From Linyphia triangularis (taxonomy: Eukaryota; Arthropoda; Arachnida; Araneae; Linyphiidae), in assembly GCA_963978545.1 (NCBI GenBank), contig OZ021729.1:10529501-10593500 (forward strand): 64,000 bases of DNA, in the 5' to 3' direction. Of this stretch, positions 34,515-45,075 are shown piece after piece (position 1 is the first letter of the stretch; each line of letters opens with the position of its first letter). The position numbers were made by a program, and so were the translations under genes. The notes under the pieces are model-generated. The model worked only from the letters and a program-made list of their open reading frames with translations, made no database searches and had not been told where the DNA came from.

Positions 34515-34744
34515 TTAATAATCGGTAAATGAGCAGAAAAAATGCCAATGAGTTGGTGACTTAAATAAATCCACATAATTAAATCCATGAGTGTTGGAAA
34601 AAACAAATGGCCCATATATTTTTTGTGTATTTTGAATAACGTTTTCGAAGATGATATGTTACTATTTTTTATCGCGTGTCATATTTTATCGTACGTAATT
34701 TAGAGGCAGTTTTTATCGCGTTTAATAAAGTGCCTGGTCCATTT
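34515..34744 (+). repeat. 230-bp segment, first copy of a local direct duplication
   Basis: From TTAATAATCGGTAAATGAGC to AATAAAGTGCCTGGTCCATT it repeats at 35924-36153 with only two or three substitutions seen. It begins 22 bases after the exon donor. Confidence 0.9.
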
Positions 34745-34779
34745 TATAATATAAGTTACTATATAAGTTATGATTTGCT

Positions 34780-35200
34780 CATAGTCCGAGAGGCAACTGC
34801 AATTTTTGGACCCCATCGAACATCATTCTGAATTTTTTATAGAAATTGGAGAAGAGTGAGTAGATTAGGAATCCACTGGTCTGCCTTTTCAAAAATGGCC
34901 GAAACTGATCAAAAATCGACTTGGAATGAGTTGAACTAAAATCCGATTACCTTATCTGTCATAACTTGCCAAAAATAGAACAAGCTTTTTCGTCTGGCAA
35001 CCCATTGCATTTTGATTTTCAATGAGAAAAAACGCAAACGATTTCTGATCTCTGGCTCGGAAAACTTGTATCTTTTAAAAGAAAGCTAAATTGGCGACAT
35101 CAGTTACGTCATCAGTGACGTAATGTTTATTGCCAATTTGACTCATTTGTGAAAGATGCAAGTAAGCCATAGCCACACACACGAATCGTCTGGAACCTTC
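34780..35200. repeat. Palindromic element, copy truncated at a TTAA site
   Basis: Left arm from CATAGTCCGAGAGGCAACTG and the centre GTTACGTCATCAGTGACGTA match the intact copy at 61001. The right arm stops after CGAATCGTCTGGAACCTTC, where TTAA and another element begin. The right end box (CAGTAGCCTCTCAG) is absent. Confidence 0.85.
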
Positions 35201-35204
35201 TTAA

Positions 35205-35923
35205 GGGGACATGGGACACTGAAATCACCAAAAATGACGTTTTTTGTTTTCATTCTATAAAAATTGCTTATGCCACTAGCTTTAATTTCGAGTTTGAATT
35301 TTTGAAATCCGATGATTTTAAGTGGTAAAATCTTTATTTTAACTAACTATTTTAACGCATCGCACACTTGTTGGCAAAGGCTAAAAATGCGTTTTTCTCA
35401 GCTTTGCTTTTTCCCATTTTACTTATGTTCGAAAAGCTCCTTGCGATTCATTTTTTGATAAATCCACCTAATTTTTTTGTATTAATAATTTTCAATGTAC
35501 TATAAAGAAATTTACACGTGCTTTTTTATGTCACATAATTTTTTATATTTTTTTTCATGTTGGGAATTTGAAGTATGTGTATTTTTTAATGAGAAATCAC
35601 TGGCGCCAAGTTTGAAATTTTATTTCTGTTCAACTATTGCACCTAAAGATAAAAGCATGTTTGAAAATGTTTATAATATATTGATAAACAACTTCAAGTT
35701 TTTCTTTCATGTTCGTCAAAATATTGTGTCGCGAGGAGCATTTTGAAAAAAATTAAAATTTCGTGTTATTTTAATGCATTTTTCTCAATAATTTACTATC
35801 TATTTTATATTATCTGCTCAAATTGTGTTGTTTTGTTTAAAGTCACATCTTCTATGTTTATGCCAAATTTTATTTAATTCTTGGCAAAACTAAAGAATTT
35901 TGGCAAAAGTGTCCTATGTCCCC
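35205..35923. mobile_element. TTAA-flanked element with GGGGACATGGGACACT termini
   Basis: GGGGACATGGGACACT on the left is answered by AGTGTCCTATGTCCCC on the right, with TTAA outside both ends (35201-35204 and 35924-35927). TTAA duplications occur in piggyBac and Kolobok families; piggyBac ends usually begin CC, so a G-rich end leans towards Kolobok. The 83-codon frame at 35495 has no known domain and is rich in aromatic residues. Probably non-autonomous. Confidence 0.8.
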
Positions 35924-36153
35924 TTAATAATCGGTAAATGAGCAGAAAAAATGCCAATGAGTTGGTGACTTAAATAAATCCACATAATTATATCCATGAG
36001 TGTTGGAAAAAACAAATGGCCCATATATTTTTTGTGTATTTTGAATAACGTTTTCGAAGATGATATGTTACTATTTTTTATCGCGTGTCATATTTTATCG
36101 TACGTAATTTAGAGGCAGTTTTTATCGCGTTTAATAAAGTGCCTTGTCCATTT
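35924..36153 (+). repeat. 230-bp segment, second copy of the local direct duplication
   Basis: Starts at the right-hand TTAA of the preceding element and stays almost identical to 34515-34744 up to GTGCCTTGTCCATTTT. After that the two copies differ completely. Confidence 0.9.
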
Positions 36154-36681
36154 TCTACAGAACTTAATTTTTATTAAATTTGTTTAATTTTATTTGAAAG
36201 TGAATTAAAAGTATTAATTTCTCTTCGAGTATTATGTTTGATCAGTTATATTACCCGTCTTAATTTATTTAACCCACTGAGGGGCATGGGAATGGGCGAA
36301 ATTCTACAGTTGTTTTCCCTGTAATAATTTTTTAATTATATTTCTAATTCAAATACATAATTGTTTTTTAATTATTTTAATAAATTTTGTTTTAGATAGG
36401 TTATAAACTATCATCCTAATAAAAATATTTAAAAAATATCTTATTTTAAATTTTATTTATAAATTTAAAAATGTTGTGTATTGCTGGAAAAACTGGGGGT
36501 CAAATGACGTATATATACGTGCATGACCGTCAGTGAGTTTTAATTAACTTATGATTGAAATGTGAAGAAAGCTATTAGCTTTGCTTTTGAACACTGGTCA
36601 GATGGTCAGATCATTAAAAACATATTGTTTAAAAAAAACAAAAAAAATATTTTTCATACAGGTAGTAAATGTAGCGTAACA
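36154..36681. repeat. Segment duplicated in diverged form at 38521-38950
   Basis: Shared order: TTAATTTTATTT, AATTTCTCTTCGAGTATTAT, TTACCCGTCTTAATT, then GAAAGCTATTAGC, AACACTGGTCAGATGGTCAG, and GGTAGTAAATGTAGCGTAAC leading into satellite-like units. Both copies therefore run into related tandem repeats. A segment with no counterpart (36265-36540) sits inside this copy. Confidence 0.65.
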
Positions 36682-36879
36682 GTTAATTAGTTTGTAACTG
36701 ACTTTTGCATCTCAGTATCAGTATTCAAATACTTTTGGTCCTTTTAAGTTAATTGATTTGTAACTGACTTTTGCATCTCAGTATCAGTATTCAAATACTT
36801 TTGGTCCTTTTAAGTTAATTGATTTGTAACTGACTTTTGCATCTCAGTATCAGTATTCAAATACTTTTGGTCCTTTTAA
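36682..36879 (+). repeat. 66-bp tandem repeat, three copies, related to the 151-bp satellite
   Basis: GTTAATTGATTTGTAACTGA, CTTTTGCATCTCAGTATCAG, TATTCAAATACTTTTGGTCC repeats at 36682, 36748 and 36814 almost exactly. It corresponds to roughly the first half of the 151-bp unit (GTTAATTGATTTGTGACTGA, CTTTAGCATCTCATTATCAG, TTAGTCCTT). Confidence 0.9.
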
Positions 36880-37003
36880 TATAGTGTCCTCGTTTGATGC
36901 ACTATAGAACTCCAATTAAAATATGACATTATTCCGTGGAATAAAACCAGTCGCGAGATTTTTGTTGTTGTTGCACATTTTTGTTCTGTATGATTAAGCC
37001 TAA

Positions 37004-37280
37004 GCCCAGTGGCGCAGTGGTAACGCACTGCTCTGGTACGCCACAGGTCCGCAGTTCGATCACTGGACTGGGTAAGGTTGACTTAGCCTTTCATCTCTTA
37101 AGTGGTTCGATTAAATGAGAAACAAGCATGTTTGGGAACTAAACAGTATGAGTTCCGCGTCAGACTGACCATCTGACCGGAACATAGCTGTTTGGTACCC
37201 CGGGGCCCATCGTCAAGTAATCTGAATTGGGTACAGCAGGTGAAGATACGGGGCTGTTAGCCACTGATTTTAGTTTAGTT
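37004..37280 (+). mobile_element. tRNA-derived SINE-2
   Basis: The first 70 bases are tRNA-like: 5' GCCCAGT can pair over seven bases with ACTGGGT at 37067-37073 (one G-T pair), with an A-box-like TGGCGCAGTGGTAACGC and a B-box CAGTTCGATCACT. A 200-base non-tRNA body follows (CTTTCATCTCTTAAGTGG, CGTCAGACTGACCATCTGAC, GTACCCCGGGGCCCATCGTC). Possible target duplication TATGATTAAG (about 36989) and TATGATTAGG (about 37281). A D-arm of normal pairing is not obvious and the body is attached, so this is a SINE rather than a working tRNA gene. Confidence 0.75.
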
Positions 37281-38014
37281 TTATGATTAGGTTAAAATGT
37301 TCGTCGGTGAAAATTATGGACTTACAATCAGTGATTAATGTTAGGAAACCAACTAAAATTACAATTTTCTCTTTTATCAAAATGCTAAATTGTTTAAAAG
37401 TTTGATCACTCTTGATGTTTAATTTAAAATAATTAAGAAACTTTATAATTATAAAATTACTACGAACTTTGGATTCAGGGTGCTCAGAAACAACCGCATT
37501 TCCTCTGCAGGCTCGTATTTTTGAAAACAAATTAAATATAATTGCAATTTGAGATTCGCAAATTAATACATATAAAGCTCAGTTACTACAAATATCAAAA
37601 GGATCAATCCTTTACAAGTTTCAGCTTATGCGTTCGTTTAGATTGATAATTATTCTTCAAATAATAGAAATAGTGATTTTACGAATTGTGTGGCTAAATT
37701 TTTTAATAAAAAAGTTACATATTAATTTCTAATTTTACTTTAAGAAAGTTCTGTAGCATTTTGTTAAAAAATCACCAATACTTAATCTCTGATTAGTATT
37801 AATTTCACTTGGGTGCTCACTTATAATAAAAAGGTCCCTTTACATAAAAATAAAACCCAAACTTACGCTTATTCGTCGACCTGTTTTGTAATTGAAATTA
37901 ATTCTGCAAGAACACGTGGTTTATCCAATAAACCTTGTTGTTTTTGTACCAGGAAGCAGTGGAAATTTAAACTATTAAATATATATATCCTTAATATTTA
38001 CTTGGATTTTGTCT
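37281..38014. other. AT-rich unassigned intron sequence
   Basis: No exon or repeat recognised. Short frames on both strands lack domains. Confidence 0.4.
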
Positions 38015-38525
38015 GTTGATGGCGGGCAAATCTACGGGGGCCAATTGAACCCCCTTGCCGTCATTCAACCGTTCTGAAACTTGTCTGGTAGATTCAATGT
38101 CGATGATAATGCATTCTATCAAATTTTGGGGCTGTAACTGTCACTAAAAGTTTACTTTTACGTAATACTAATAAACCAACTTGCCGTGATCCAATCGCGT
38201 TAAAATAGCAGTTAACCGACCATTGAAGAAATTATTTCCTGCTGCTAAATTTTGTTTTTAATAAATACATAATAAAGTTGCTTTAATTAGAATAAATAAA
38301 TTATAATTAGATGTGAGTTCATAATTTCACGTTCATTTTTAATAAATAAATTTTGAAACGTAGTTTGCCGCACATTTTGCTGATATAAATGTTTTTGATA
38401 TTTAAAATTAGATGCAAACACATAGCACGCGCTGTTAACGGAATCAGCACTGTATTAATGAATATAAAAATTGACAATGCATATAAAGAATTTATATTAC
38501 TAACTTTGTTTTTATGGGTTATATT
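38015..38525 (+). repeat. Dispersed repeat 'element C', second direct copy
   Basis: GATGGCGGGCAAATCTACGG through AATTGACAATGCATATAAAG follows the same box order as 6925-7440. The sequence then passes into the 36154-like segment. Confidence 0.8.
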
Positions 38526-38625
38526 ATTATTAAATTTTTTTAATTTTATTTTTCATGTGAGTTAAAAAGTATGAATTTCTCTTCCAGTATTATGATTGAT
38601 TAATTGTATTACCCATCTTAATTCA

Positions 38626-38806
38626 GACCAAACGTTAAACCAAACGTTAGCGTGCTAGGTTCTAGACCGCGAAGTTGCGGGTTCGAGTCCCGTGTTAGGC
38701 ATGGGTGTTTGTAAATGTATGTTGGCTTGTCTAATGACGAATGTTTCGGCGTATTACAGCCCTCGTGTTGCTATCGGCGCCAGATAATCTGAATACAACC
38801 AACCAA
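38626..38806 (+). mobile_element. tRNA-derived SINE-1, copy 1, with 14-bp target duplication
   Basis: CCCATCTTAATTCA flanks both sides exactly (38612-38625 and 38807-38820). The head is altered (ACCAAACGTTAAACCAAACG duplicates part of it), but GTTAGCGTGCTAG and the B-box GGGTTCGAGTCCCG remain. The tail holds GCCCTCGTGTTGCTATCGGC and GCCAGATAATCTGAATAC, ending AACCAACC. Insertion split the segment that is intact at 36230. Confidence 0.9.
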
Positions 38807-38820
38807 CCCATCTTAATTCA

Positions 38821-39084
38821 TGTAATTAACTTTATAATTAAAATCTGAGGAAATCTATTAACAGTTGTCTTGCATTTAAACGCTGGTCTGATCATTCAAA
38901 ACTTTAGTTGAGGCAGGAAAAAAAAAACTAATTTTTTAAACAGATGGTAAATGTAGAGTAACTATTAAATGATTTTAAATTTAGCTTTTAACAGTCGCCT
39001 TGCTTTAAACGCTGGTTTGATCATTCAAAATTTTTGATGAACCAGAACCCCCCCCCCCCCAATTTTGTAAACAGATGGTAAATA
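38821..39084. repeat. Diverged pre-satellite units
   Basis: GGTAAATGTAGAGTAACTAT and GGTAAATATCGAGTAACTGT each follow AAACAGATGG, and AACGCTGGTCTGATCATTCA / AACGCTGGTTTGATCATTCA repeats about 120 bp apart. This links the 36600-36680 segment to the beginning of the 151-bp array. A C-run lies at 39049-39060. Confidence 0.7.
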
Positions 39085-42000
39085 TCGAGTAACTGTTAAT
39101 TGATTTGTGACTGACCTTAGCATCTCTTTATCAGATCGTAAATACTTATTGACCATTTAGTCCTTAATCAGTAAATAGCTACAATTGATTCCGACATTAA
39201 AAACTCATACAATTCAGCATAATTTTCAATCAGTATCGAGTAACTGTTAATTGATTTGTGACTGACCTTAGCATCTCATTATCAGATCATAAATACTTAT
39301 TGACCATTTAGTCCTTAATCAGTAAATAGCTACAATTGATTCCGACATTAAAAACTCATACAATTCAGCATAATTTTCAATCAGTATCGAGTAACTGTTA
39401 ATTGATATGTGACTGACATTAGCATCTCATTATCAGATCATAAATACTTATTGACCATTTAGTCCTTAATCAGTAAATAGCTACAATTGATTCCGACATT
39501 AAAAACTCATACAATTCAGCATAATTTTCAATCAGTATCGAGTAACTGTTAATTGATTTGTGACTGACTTTAGCATCTCATTATCAGATCATAAATACTT
39601 ATTGACCATTTAGTCCTTAATCAGTAAATAGCTACAATTGATTCCGACATTAAAAACTCATACAATTCAGCATAATTTTCAATCAGTATCGAATAACTGT
39701 TAATTGATTTGTGACTGACTTTAGCATCTCATTATCAGATCATAAATACTTATTGACCATTTAGTCCTTAATCAGTAAATAGCTACAATTGATTCCGACA
39801 TTAAAAACTCATACAATTCAGCATAATTTTCAATCAGTATCGAGTAACTGTTAATTGATTTGTGACTGACTTTAGCATCTCATTATCAGATCATAAATAC
39901 TTATTAACCATTTAGTCCTTAATCAGTAAATAGCTACAATTGATTCCGACATTAAAAACTCATACAATTCAGCATAATTTTCAATCAGTATCGAGTAACT
40001 GTTAATTGATTTGTGACTGACTTTAGCATCTCATTATCAGATCATAAATACTTATTGACCATTTAGTCCTTAATCAGTAAATAGCTACAATTGATTCCGA
40101 CATTAAAAACTCATACAATTCAGCATAATTTTCATTCAGTATCGAGTAACTGTTAATTGATTTGTGACTGACTTTAGCATCTCATTATCAGATCATAAAT
40201 ACTTATTGACCATTTAGTCCTTAATCAGTAAATTGCTACAATTGATTCCGACATTAAAAACTTATACAATTCAGCATAATTTTCAATCAGTATCGAGTAA
40301 CTGTTAATTGATTTGTGACTGACTTTAGCATCTCATTATCAAATCATAAATACTTATTGATTAACCATTTAGTCCTTAATCAGTAAATTGCTACAATTGA
40401 TTCCGACATTAAAAACTCATACAATTCAGCATAATTTTCAATCAGTATCGAGTAACTGTTAATTGATTTGTGACTGACTTTAGCATCTCATTATCAGATC
40501 ATAAATACTTATTGACCATTTAGTCCTTAATCAGTAAATAGCTACAATTGATTCCGACATTAAAAACTCATACAATTCAGCATAATTTTCATTCAGTATC
40601 GAGTAACTGTTAATTGATTTGTGACTGACCTTAGCATCTCATTATCAGATCATAAATACTTATTGACCATTTAGTCCTTAATCAGTAAATAGCTACAATT
40701 GATTCCGACATTAAAAACTCATACAATTCAGCATAATTTTCAATCAGTATCGAGTAACTGTTAATTGATATGTGACTGACTTTAGCATCTCATTATCAGA
40801 TCATAAATACTTATTGACCATTTAGTCCTTAATCAGTAAATAGCTACAATTGATTCCGACATTAAAAACTCATACAATTCAGCATAATTTTCAATCAGTA
40901 TCGAGTAACTGTTAATTGATTTGTGACTGACTTTAGCATCTCATTATCAGATCATAAATACTTATTGACCATTTAGTCCTTAATCAGTAAATAGCTACAA
41001 TTGATTCCGACATTAAAAACTCATACAATTCAGCATAATTTTCAATCAGTATCGAATAACTGTTAATTGATTTGTGACTGACTTTAGCATCTCATTATCA
41101 GATCATAAATACTTATTGACCATTTAGTCCTTAATCAGTAAATAGCTACAATTGATTCCGACATTAAAAACTCTTACAATTCAGCATAATTTTCAATCAG
41201 TATCGAGTAACTGTTAATTGATTTGTGACTGACTTTAGCATCTCATTATCAGATCATAAATACTTATTAACCATTTAGTCCTTAATCAGTAAATAGCTAC
41301 AATTGATTCCGACATTAAAAACTCATACAATTCAGCATAATTTTCAATCAGTATCGAGTAACTGTTAATTGATTTGTGACTGACTTTAGCATCTCATTAT
41401 CAGATCATAAATACTTATTAACCATTTAGTCCTTAATCAGTAAATAGCTACAATTGATTCCGACATTAAAAACTCATACAATTCAGCATAATTTTCAATC
41501 AGTATCGAGTAACTGTTAATTGATTTGTGACTGACTTTAGCATCTCATTATCAGATCATAAATACTTATTGACCATTTAGTCCTTAATCAGTAAATAGCT
41601 ACAATTGATTCCGACATTAAAAACTCATACAATTCAGCATAATTTTCATTCAGTATCGAGTAACTGTTAATTGATTTGTGACTGACTTTAGCATCTCATT
41701 ATCAGATCATAAATACTTATTGACCATTTAGTCCTTAATCAGTAAATTGCTACAATTGATTCCGACATTAAAAACTCATACAATTCAGCATAATTTTCAA
41801 TCAGTATCGAGTAACTGTTAATTGATTTGTGACTGACTTTAGCATCTCATTATCAAATCATAAATACTTATTGATTAACCATTTAGTCCTTAATCAGTAA
41901 ATTGCTACAATTGATTCCGACATTAAAAACTCATACAATTCAGCATAATTTTCAATCAGTATCGAGTAACTGTTAATTGATTTGTGACTGACTTTAGCAT

Positions 42001-42413
42001 CTCATTATCAGATCATAAATACTTATTGACCATTTAGTCCTTAATCAGTAAATAGCTACAATTGATTCCGACATTAAAAACTCATACAATTCAGCATAAT
42101 TTTCATTCAGTATCGAGTAACTGTTAATTGATTTGTGACTGACTTTAGCATCTCATTATCAGATCATAAATACTTATTGACCATTTAGTCCTTAATCAGT
42201 AAATTGCTACAATTGATTCCGACATTAAAAACTCATACAATTCAGCATAATTTTCATTCAGTATCGAGTAACTGTTAATTGATTTGTGACTGACTTTAGC
42301 ATCTCATTATCAGATCATAAATACTTATTGACCATTTAGTCCTTAATCAGTAAAAGCTACAATTGATTCCGACATTAAAAACTCATACAATTCAGCATAA
42401 TTTTCAATCAATT
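39085..42413 (+). repeat. 151-bp satellite array, about 22 units
   Basis: The unit runs ATCGAGTAACTGTTAATTGA, TTTGTGACTGACTTTAGCAT, CTCATTATCAGATCATAAAT, ACTTATTGACCATTTAGTCC, TTAATCAGTAAATAGCTACA, ATTGATTCCGACATTAAAAA, CTCATACAATTCAGCATAAT, TTTCAATCAGT. Starts at 39235, 39386 and 39537 give the 151-bp period. Units differ by a few substitutions. Variants recur in order (TTGATTAACC insertions at about 40360 and 41873 with the same neighbours; CATTCAGT and AAATTGCT variants), which suggests multi-unit blocks were duplicated. It ends in the last intron of the plus-strand gene. No spacers, so not CRISPR. Confidence 0.97.
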
Positions 42414-42980
42414 CTTCGGGCGCTCTCTGTTTCTTTCACAAGACACACTCATCTCGTATTTCCAAATCAAATTTCGTTGAAATCTCGCATCGGCTCGTGA
42501 AAACGCGAGAAAACTATACGTCCTAATACAGCTTTCGTCGCGACACTTCCTCGCAATTTTACCACCTCATCAAGGTAAAATACTTCGCCGTCTTGGTTTC
42601 GGGACTTCAAATAGAATCCAATCCGAATTTTCACTAAAAATCAACTGCAGCTCTGAAATAAAAATGAGTCTCGGAAACTACAGCTCCGGAAAGTTGTTAC
42701 CTTATTCTGGAAAGAAAGTACGGAATAAAGAAATTCGGCAACTGGGTGCCATGTTTCGATTTTATTTTTCGCTTAAAAAGGTAAATAAATAACCTTAAAA
42801 AACAAGCAGTAGCATGTCTTGGAAGTTTAAGGTACGGCAGCTTTGATTCTTCTCTTTTTCAAAGTCTGGGATTTTGTAGCTGCTTTGACAAACTCATTTG
42901 GTTTGCTTTTCAAGTTGGGATCTTTCTTTTTCTTAACTGTCGAGTTTGGTTTGTTGTGTGTAGGATAGCGACAGTTTCTG
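42414..42980. other. GC-richer non-repetitive block beside the satellite
   Basis: The satellite stops abruptly at CAATTCTTCGGGCGCTCTCT. For about 400 bp the sequence is clearly less AT-rich, with many CG dinucleotides (ATCGGCTCGTGAAAACGCGA, TTTCGTCGCGACACTTCCTC). A 42-codon frame from 42664 (MSLGNYSSGKLLPYSG) ends TAA at 42792 and overlaps a possible donor AAG|GTAAAT. It has no recognised domain, so I leave it as a candidate alternative exon or regulatory tract. Confidence 0.35.
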
Positions 42981-43827
42981 GCGTGAATTAGTTTAGTTAG
43001 TTAGCTTTTTTAAACATGTTATTTTAAGCAATAAAATGTTTACCTACTGTGAAACTAAAAAAAAAATTGTAATTAAAATTGATTGAAATCTTAATTTTAT
43101 GCAAATTAAATTTTTTTAAATATGTTGATTGAAAAGTGAATACTTGTAGTTGAAATATATAAATGCATGAAATATAAAAAGAATGAATTAAGAAATAGAT
43201 TTCATCATTGATAAATAGTATTTTTCCATTGGACACCTACCAAGCTCTTTGGCAGCATTTGGCGCCCTTGCAAAAGAAGTAGTCACATGTTCGTTTTGTG
43301 AGTCATTTAGTATTCTTTTAAACGCGCAATATATTCAAACATAATGTATGCGTACATTTTATATAAACACATAATATATGCAAAATATAGACACATTTTG
43401 AGTTGAAAACTTCTTCCTGTAACACGGTATCCAACAGCAAGGATAATATGTTAACACAGGAAAAAAAATTAAAGTTTCGATCAGTTTTGGAAATATCGGG
43501 TATTTATCAGAGGGCATTTCAATATATCAAATAAAATATTATATTTTTATTCACAAGTTTCAACATGAAAACAAAAATTCTGAAAGCTAGATGAATCCTG
43601 AAAACCCATTTTTCCAACAAAGTTATTCCTTACTAAATTTGCCTCACAATATTTGAAAATACTTTTTTTTTAAAGTTTTTATTTGAAGTTTAACTTATAA
43701 GTTTTAACTTGTTTTTAACAGTTTACATTTGTTTTACTATAAAGGCACTGCTGATCACGATTTCCGATAGAACTTAAGAGTCGTTACACTGTTTTCGCTT
43801 TTATAATAATTCTGTGTATTATTTCAG
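42981..43827. other. AT-rich intron end
   Basis: No repeat found in the window. It ends TTCTGTGTATTATTTCAG, the acceptor of the last exon. Confidence 0.5.
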
Positions 43828-43991
43828 GCACGAATAATCCGGCCAAGGAAGCATTCGCCCTGCAGGAGATGCACCTGCGCTACCTGATGTCGAGTACAGC
43901 TGAACAGCCGGACAACAGCGGCCGGACATCAAATATCAACATCTGGCTCACTATCTTCATAGCTGCTCTGGCGGCTGCCATCTTGTCCTGA
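43828..43991 (+). CDS. Last coding exon: hydrophobic C-terminus (GPI signal or tail anchor)
   Basis: After acceptor ATTTCAG the frame continues the split Ser codon of the exon at 34420, then TNNPAKEAFALQEMHLRYLM and a short polar linker with NSGRTSN. It ends IWLTIFIAALAAAIL-Ser-stop (TGA 43989-43991). The protein therefore stops right after about 17 hydrophobic residues. Small residues 10-12 positions before that segment (D-N-S-G) fit a GPI attachment site; a tail anchor in the endoplasmic reticulum or mitochondrial membrane is the alternative. GC content and codon use stand out sharply from the flanks (CTGCAGGAGATGCACCTGCG). Known for such endings: GPI signals end at the hydrophobic stretch, as here. 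Family not recognised. Confidence 0.85.
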
Positions 43992-44102
43992 TTTTAATTA
44001 GTTCCCTTCTAAGAAATTTCCATTTCCTCACCAAACATTACTTGGACAAACCTTGCTTCCATAAAGATGAGAACAGTACATTTTTTGTGCAGTGTGTCCC
44101 AT

Positions 44103-44108
44103 AATAAA
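44103..44108 (+). promoter_or_regulatory. Polyadenylation signal AATAAA
   Basis: Lies 111 bases after the stop codon, with T/G-rich sequence downstream (TTATTTTCTCGTG). It gives the plus-strand gene a 3' UTR of roughly 130-150 bases. Confidence 0.7.
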
Positions 44109-44347
44109 CATACCAAGATAAAACGTTATTTTCTCGTGTAATACTAAGTTTAAAGGGGCGATTTTTTTTTTTTGGGGGGGGGTATGTATATGACATTACG
44201 GCTTTTTCTTGAACATGTCATCGAAAACGAAAATGTTCATGGCAATTTTTCGGAAAATATCACTGAACTTGATTACCCAAAGCACTATATAGATGTGGCT
44301 TGGCTGGCCCACTTATTCCTTAGACCTGAACTTGTTAGATTTTTACC

Positions 44348-44785
44348 CTGGGGTGGCCATAGAACATGGAAGACCTGGAAATCAGGGAACTGTCAGAAAG
44401 CTTTCTGAGATTCTGGGAAAAAAATCAGGGAAATGTCAGGGAACTTTTGGAAATTTCACGAAAATCAGGGAAATTTTCTATTATTTAAGACGTGTGTTCA
44501 CGTTCATCCTTATTTTGGCGCCATTTACCCAGAGATTTGTGCTGGTAATCGTTAGAAGTTTAATGTTACGGAATAATTCAAACTTTTCATTAACGCCAAA
44601 ATTGCTTTTTAAAAATTAGCATATTATCTCTTTTGTATACATTTTCTCTTTAATCAGGGTGGTGCCTACACATCTGAAACATTAGAAGAATTCGGAAAAA
44701 AAAATTCATTAAATTCGGAGAATTTTTTTAGAAATCTCTCAAGGAAATCAGGGAACTTTTTTTCCTGAATTTTGTGACCACCCTG
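44348..44785. mobile_element. CAGGGTGGCCACA-type element, copy 1
   Basis: GGGGTGGCCATAGAAC on the left and TTTTGTGACCACCCTG on the right are inverted. Inside each end are runs of ATCAGGGAAA/GGGAACTTTT words on opposite strands. It shares the order AATGTTACGGAATAATT...AAACTTTTCATTA with 47400-47855. It begins about 240 bp after the gene's polyadenylation signal. The apparent frames 44172-44619 are translations of this repeat. Confidence 0.65.
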
Positions 44786-45075
44786 AATTTGGCTATCCGT
44801 TTGGTAAAAATCATTTGAAGAGGATTGCAAACACATTGAAAATATGGTTACGCAAATGACAGGTCATGTACTTTGTAATTTATTATAACATATCTATTTC
44901 CCTATGTAAGTATTCAAGAAAGCTTTATTTCTGGTTGGTATGTTTTGGGACACCCTGTATTTAAAACTCAAAGAAAAGTTGCGCACGACACGATATTGGA
45001 TCGGCATCAGGATTATAACTGAGTTAGCTGATATATGACTTCATAATCAGTTCAACATTTAGCAAGGGTATTTAA
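44786..45075. other. Unassigned spacer
   Basis: No feature recognised apart from ordinary AT-rich sequence. Confidence 0.35.

Noticed and set aside
39085..42413. CRISPR-like array
   Set aside because: The units are contiguous 151-bp repeats without unique spacers, in a eukaryotic intron.
42664..42792. 42-codon ORF starting MSLGNYSS
   Set aside because: Composition is suggestive, but there is no homology I know and only a weak donor; kept as a note under the GC-richer block.
44172..44619. Two overlapping ORFs after the plus-strand gene
   Set aside because: They translate a G-run and the CAGGGTGG repeat element; not exons.
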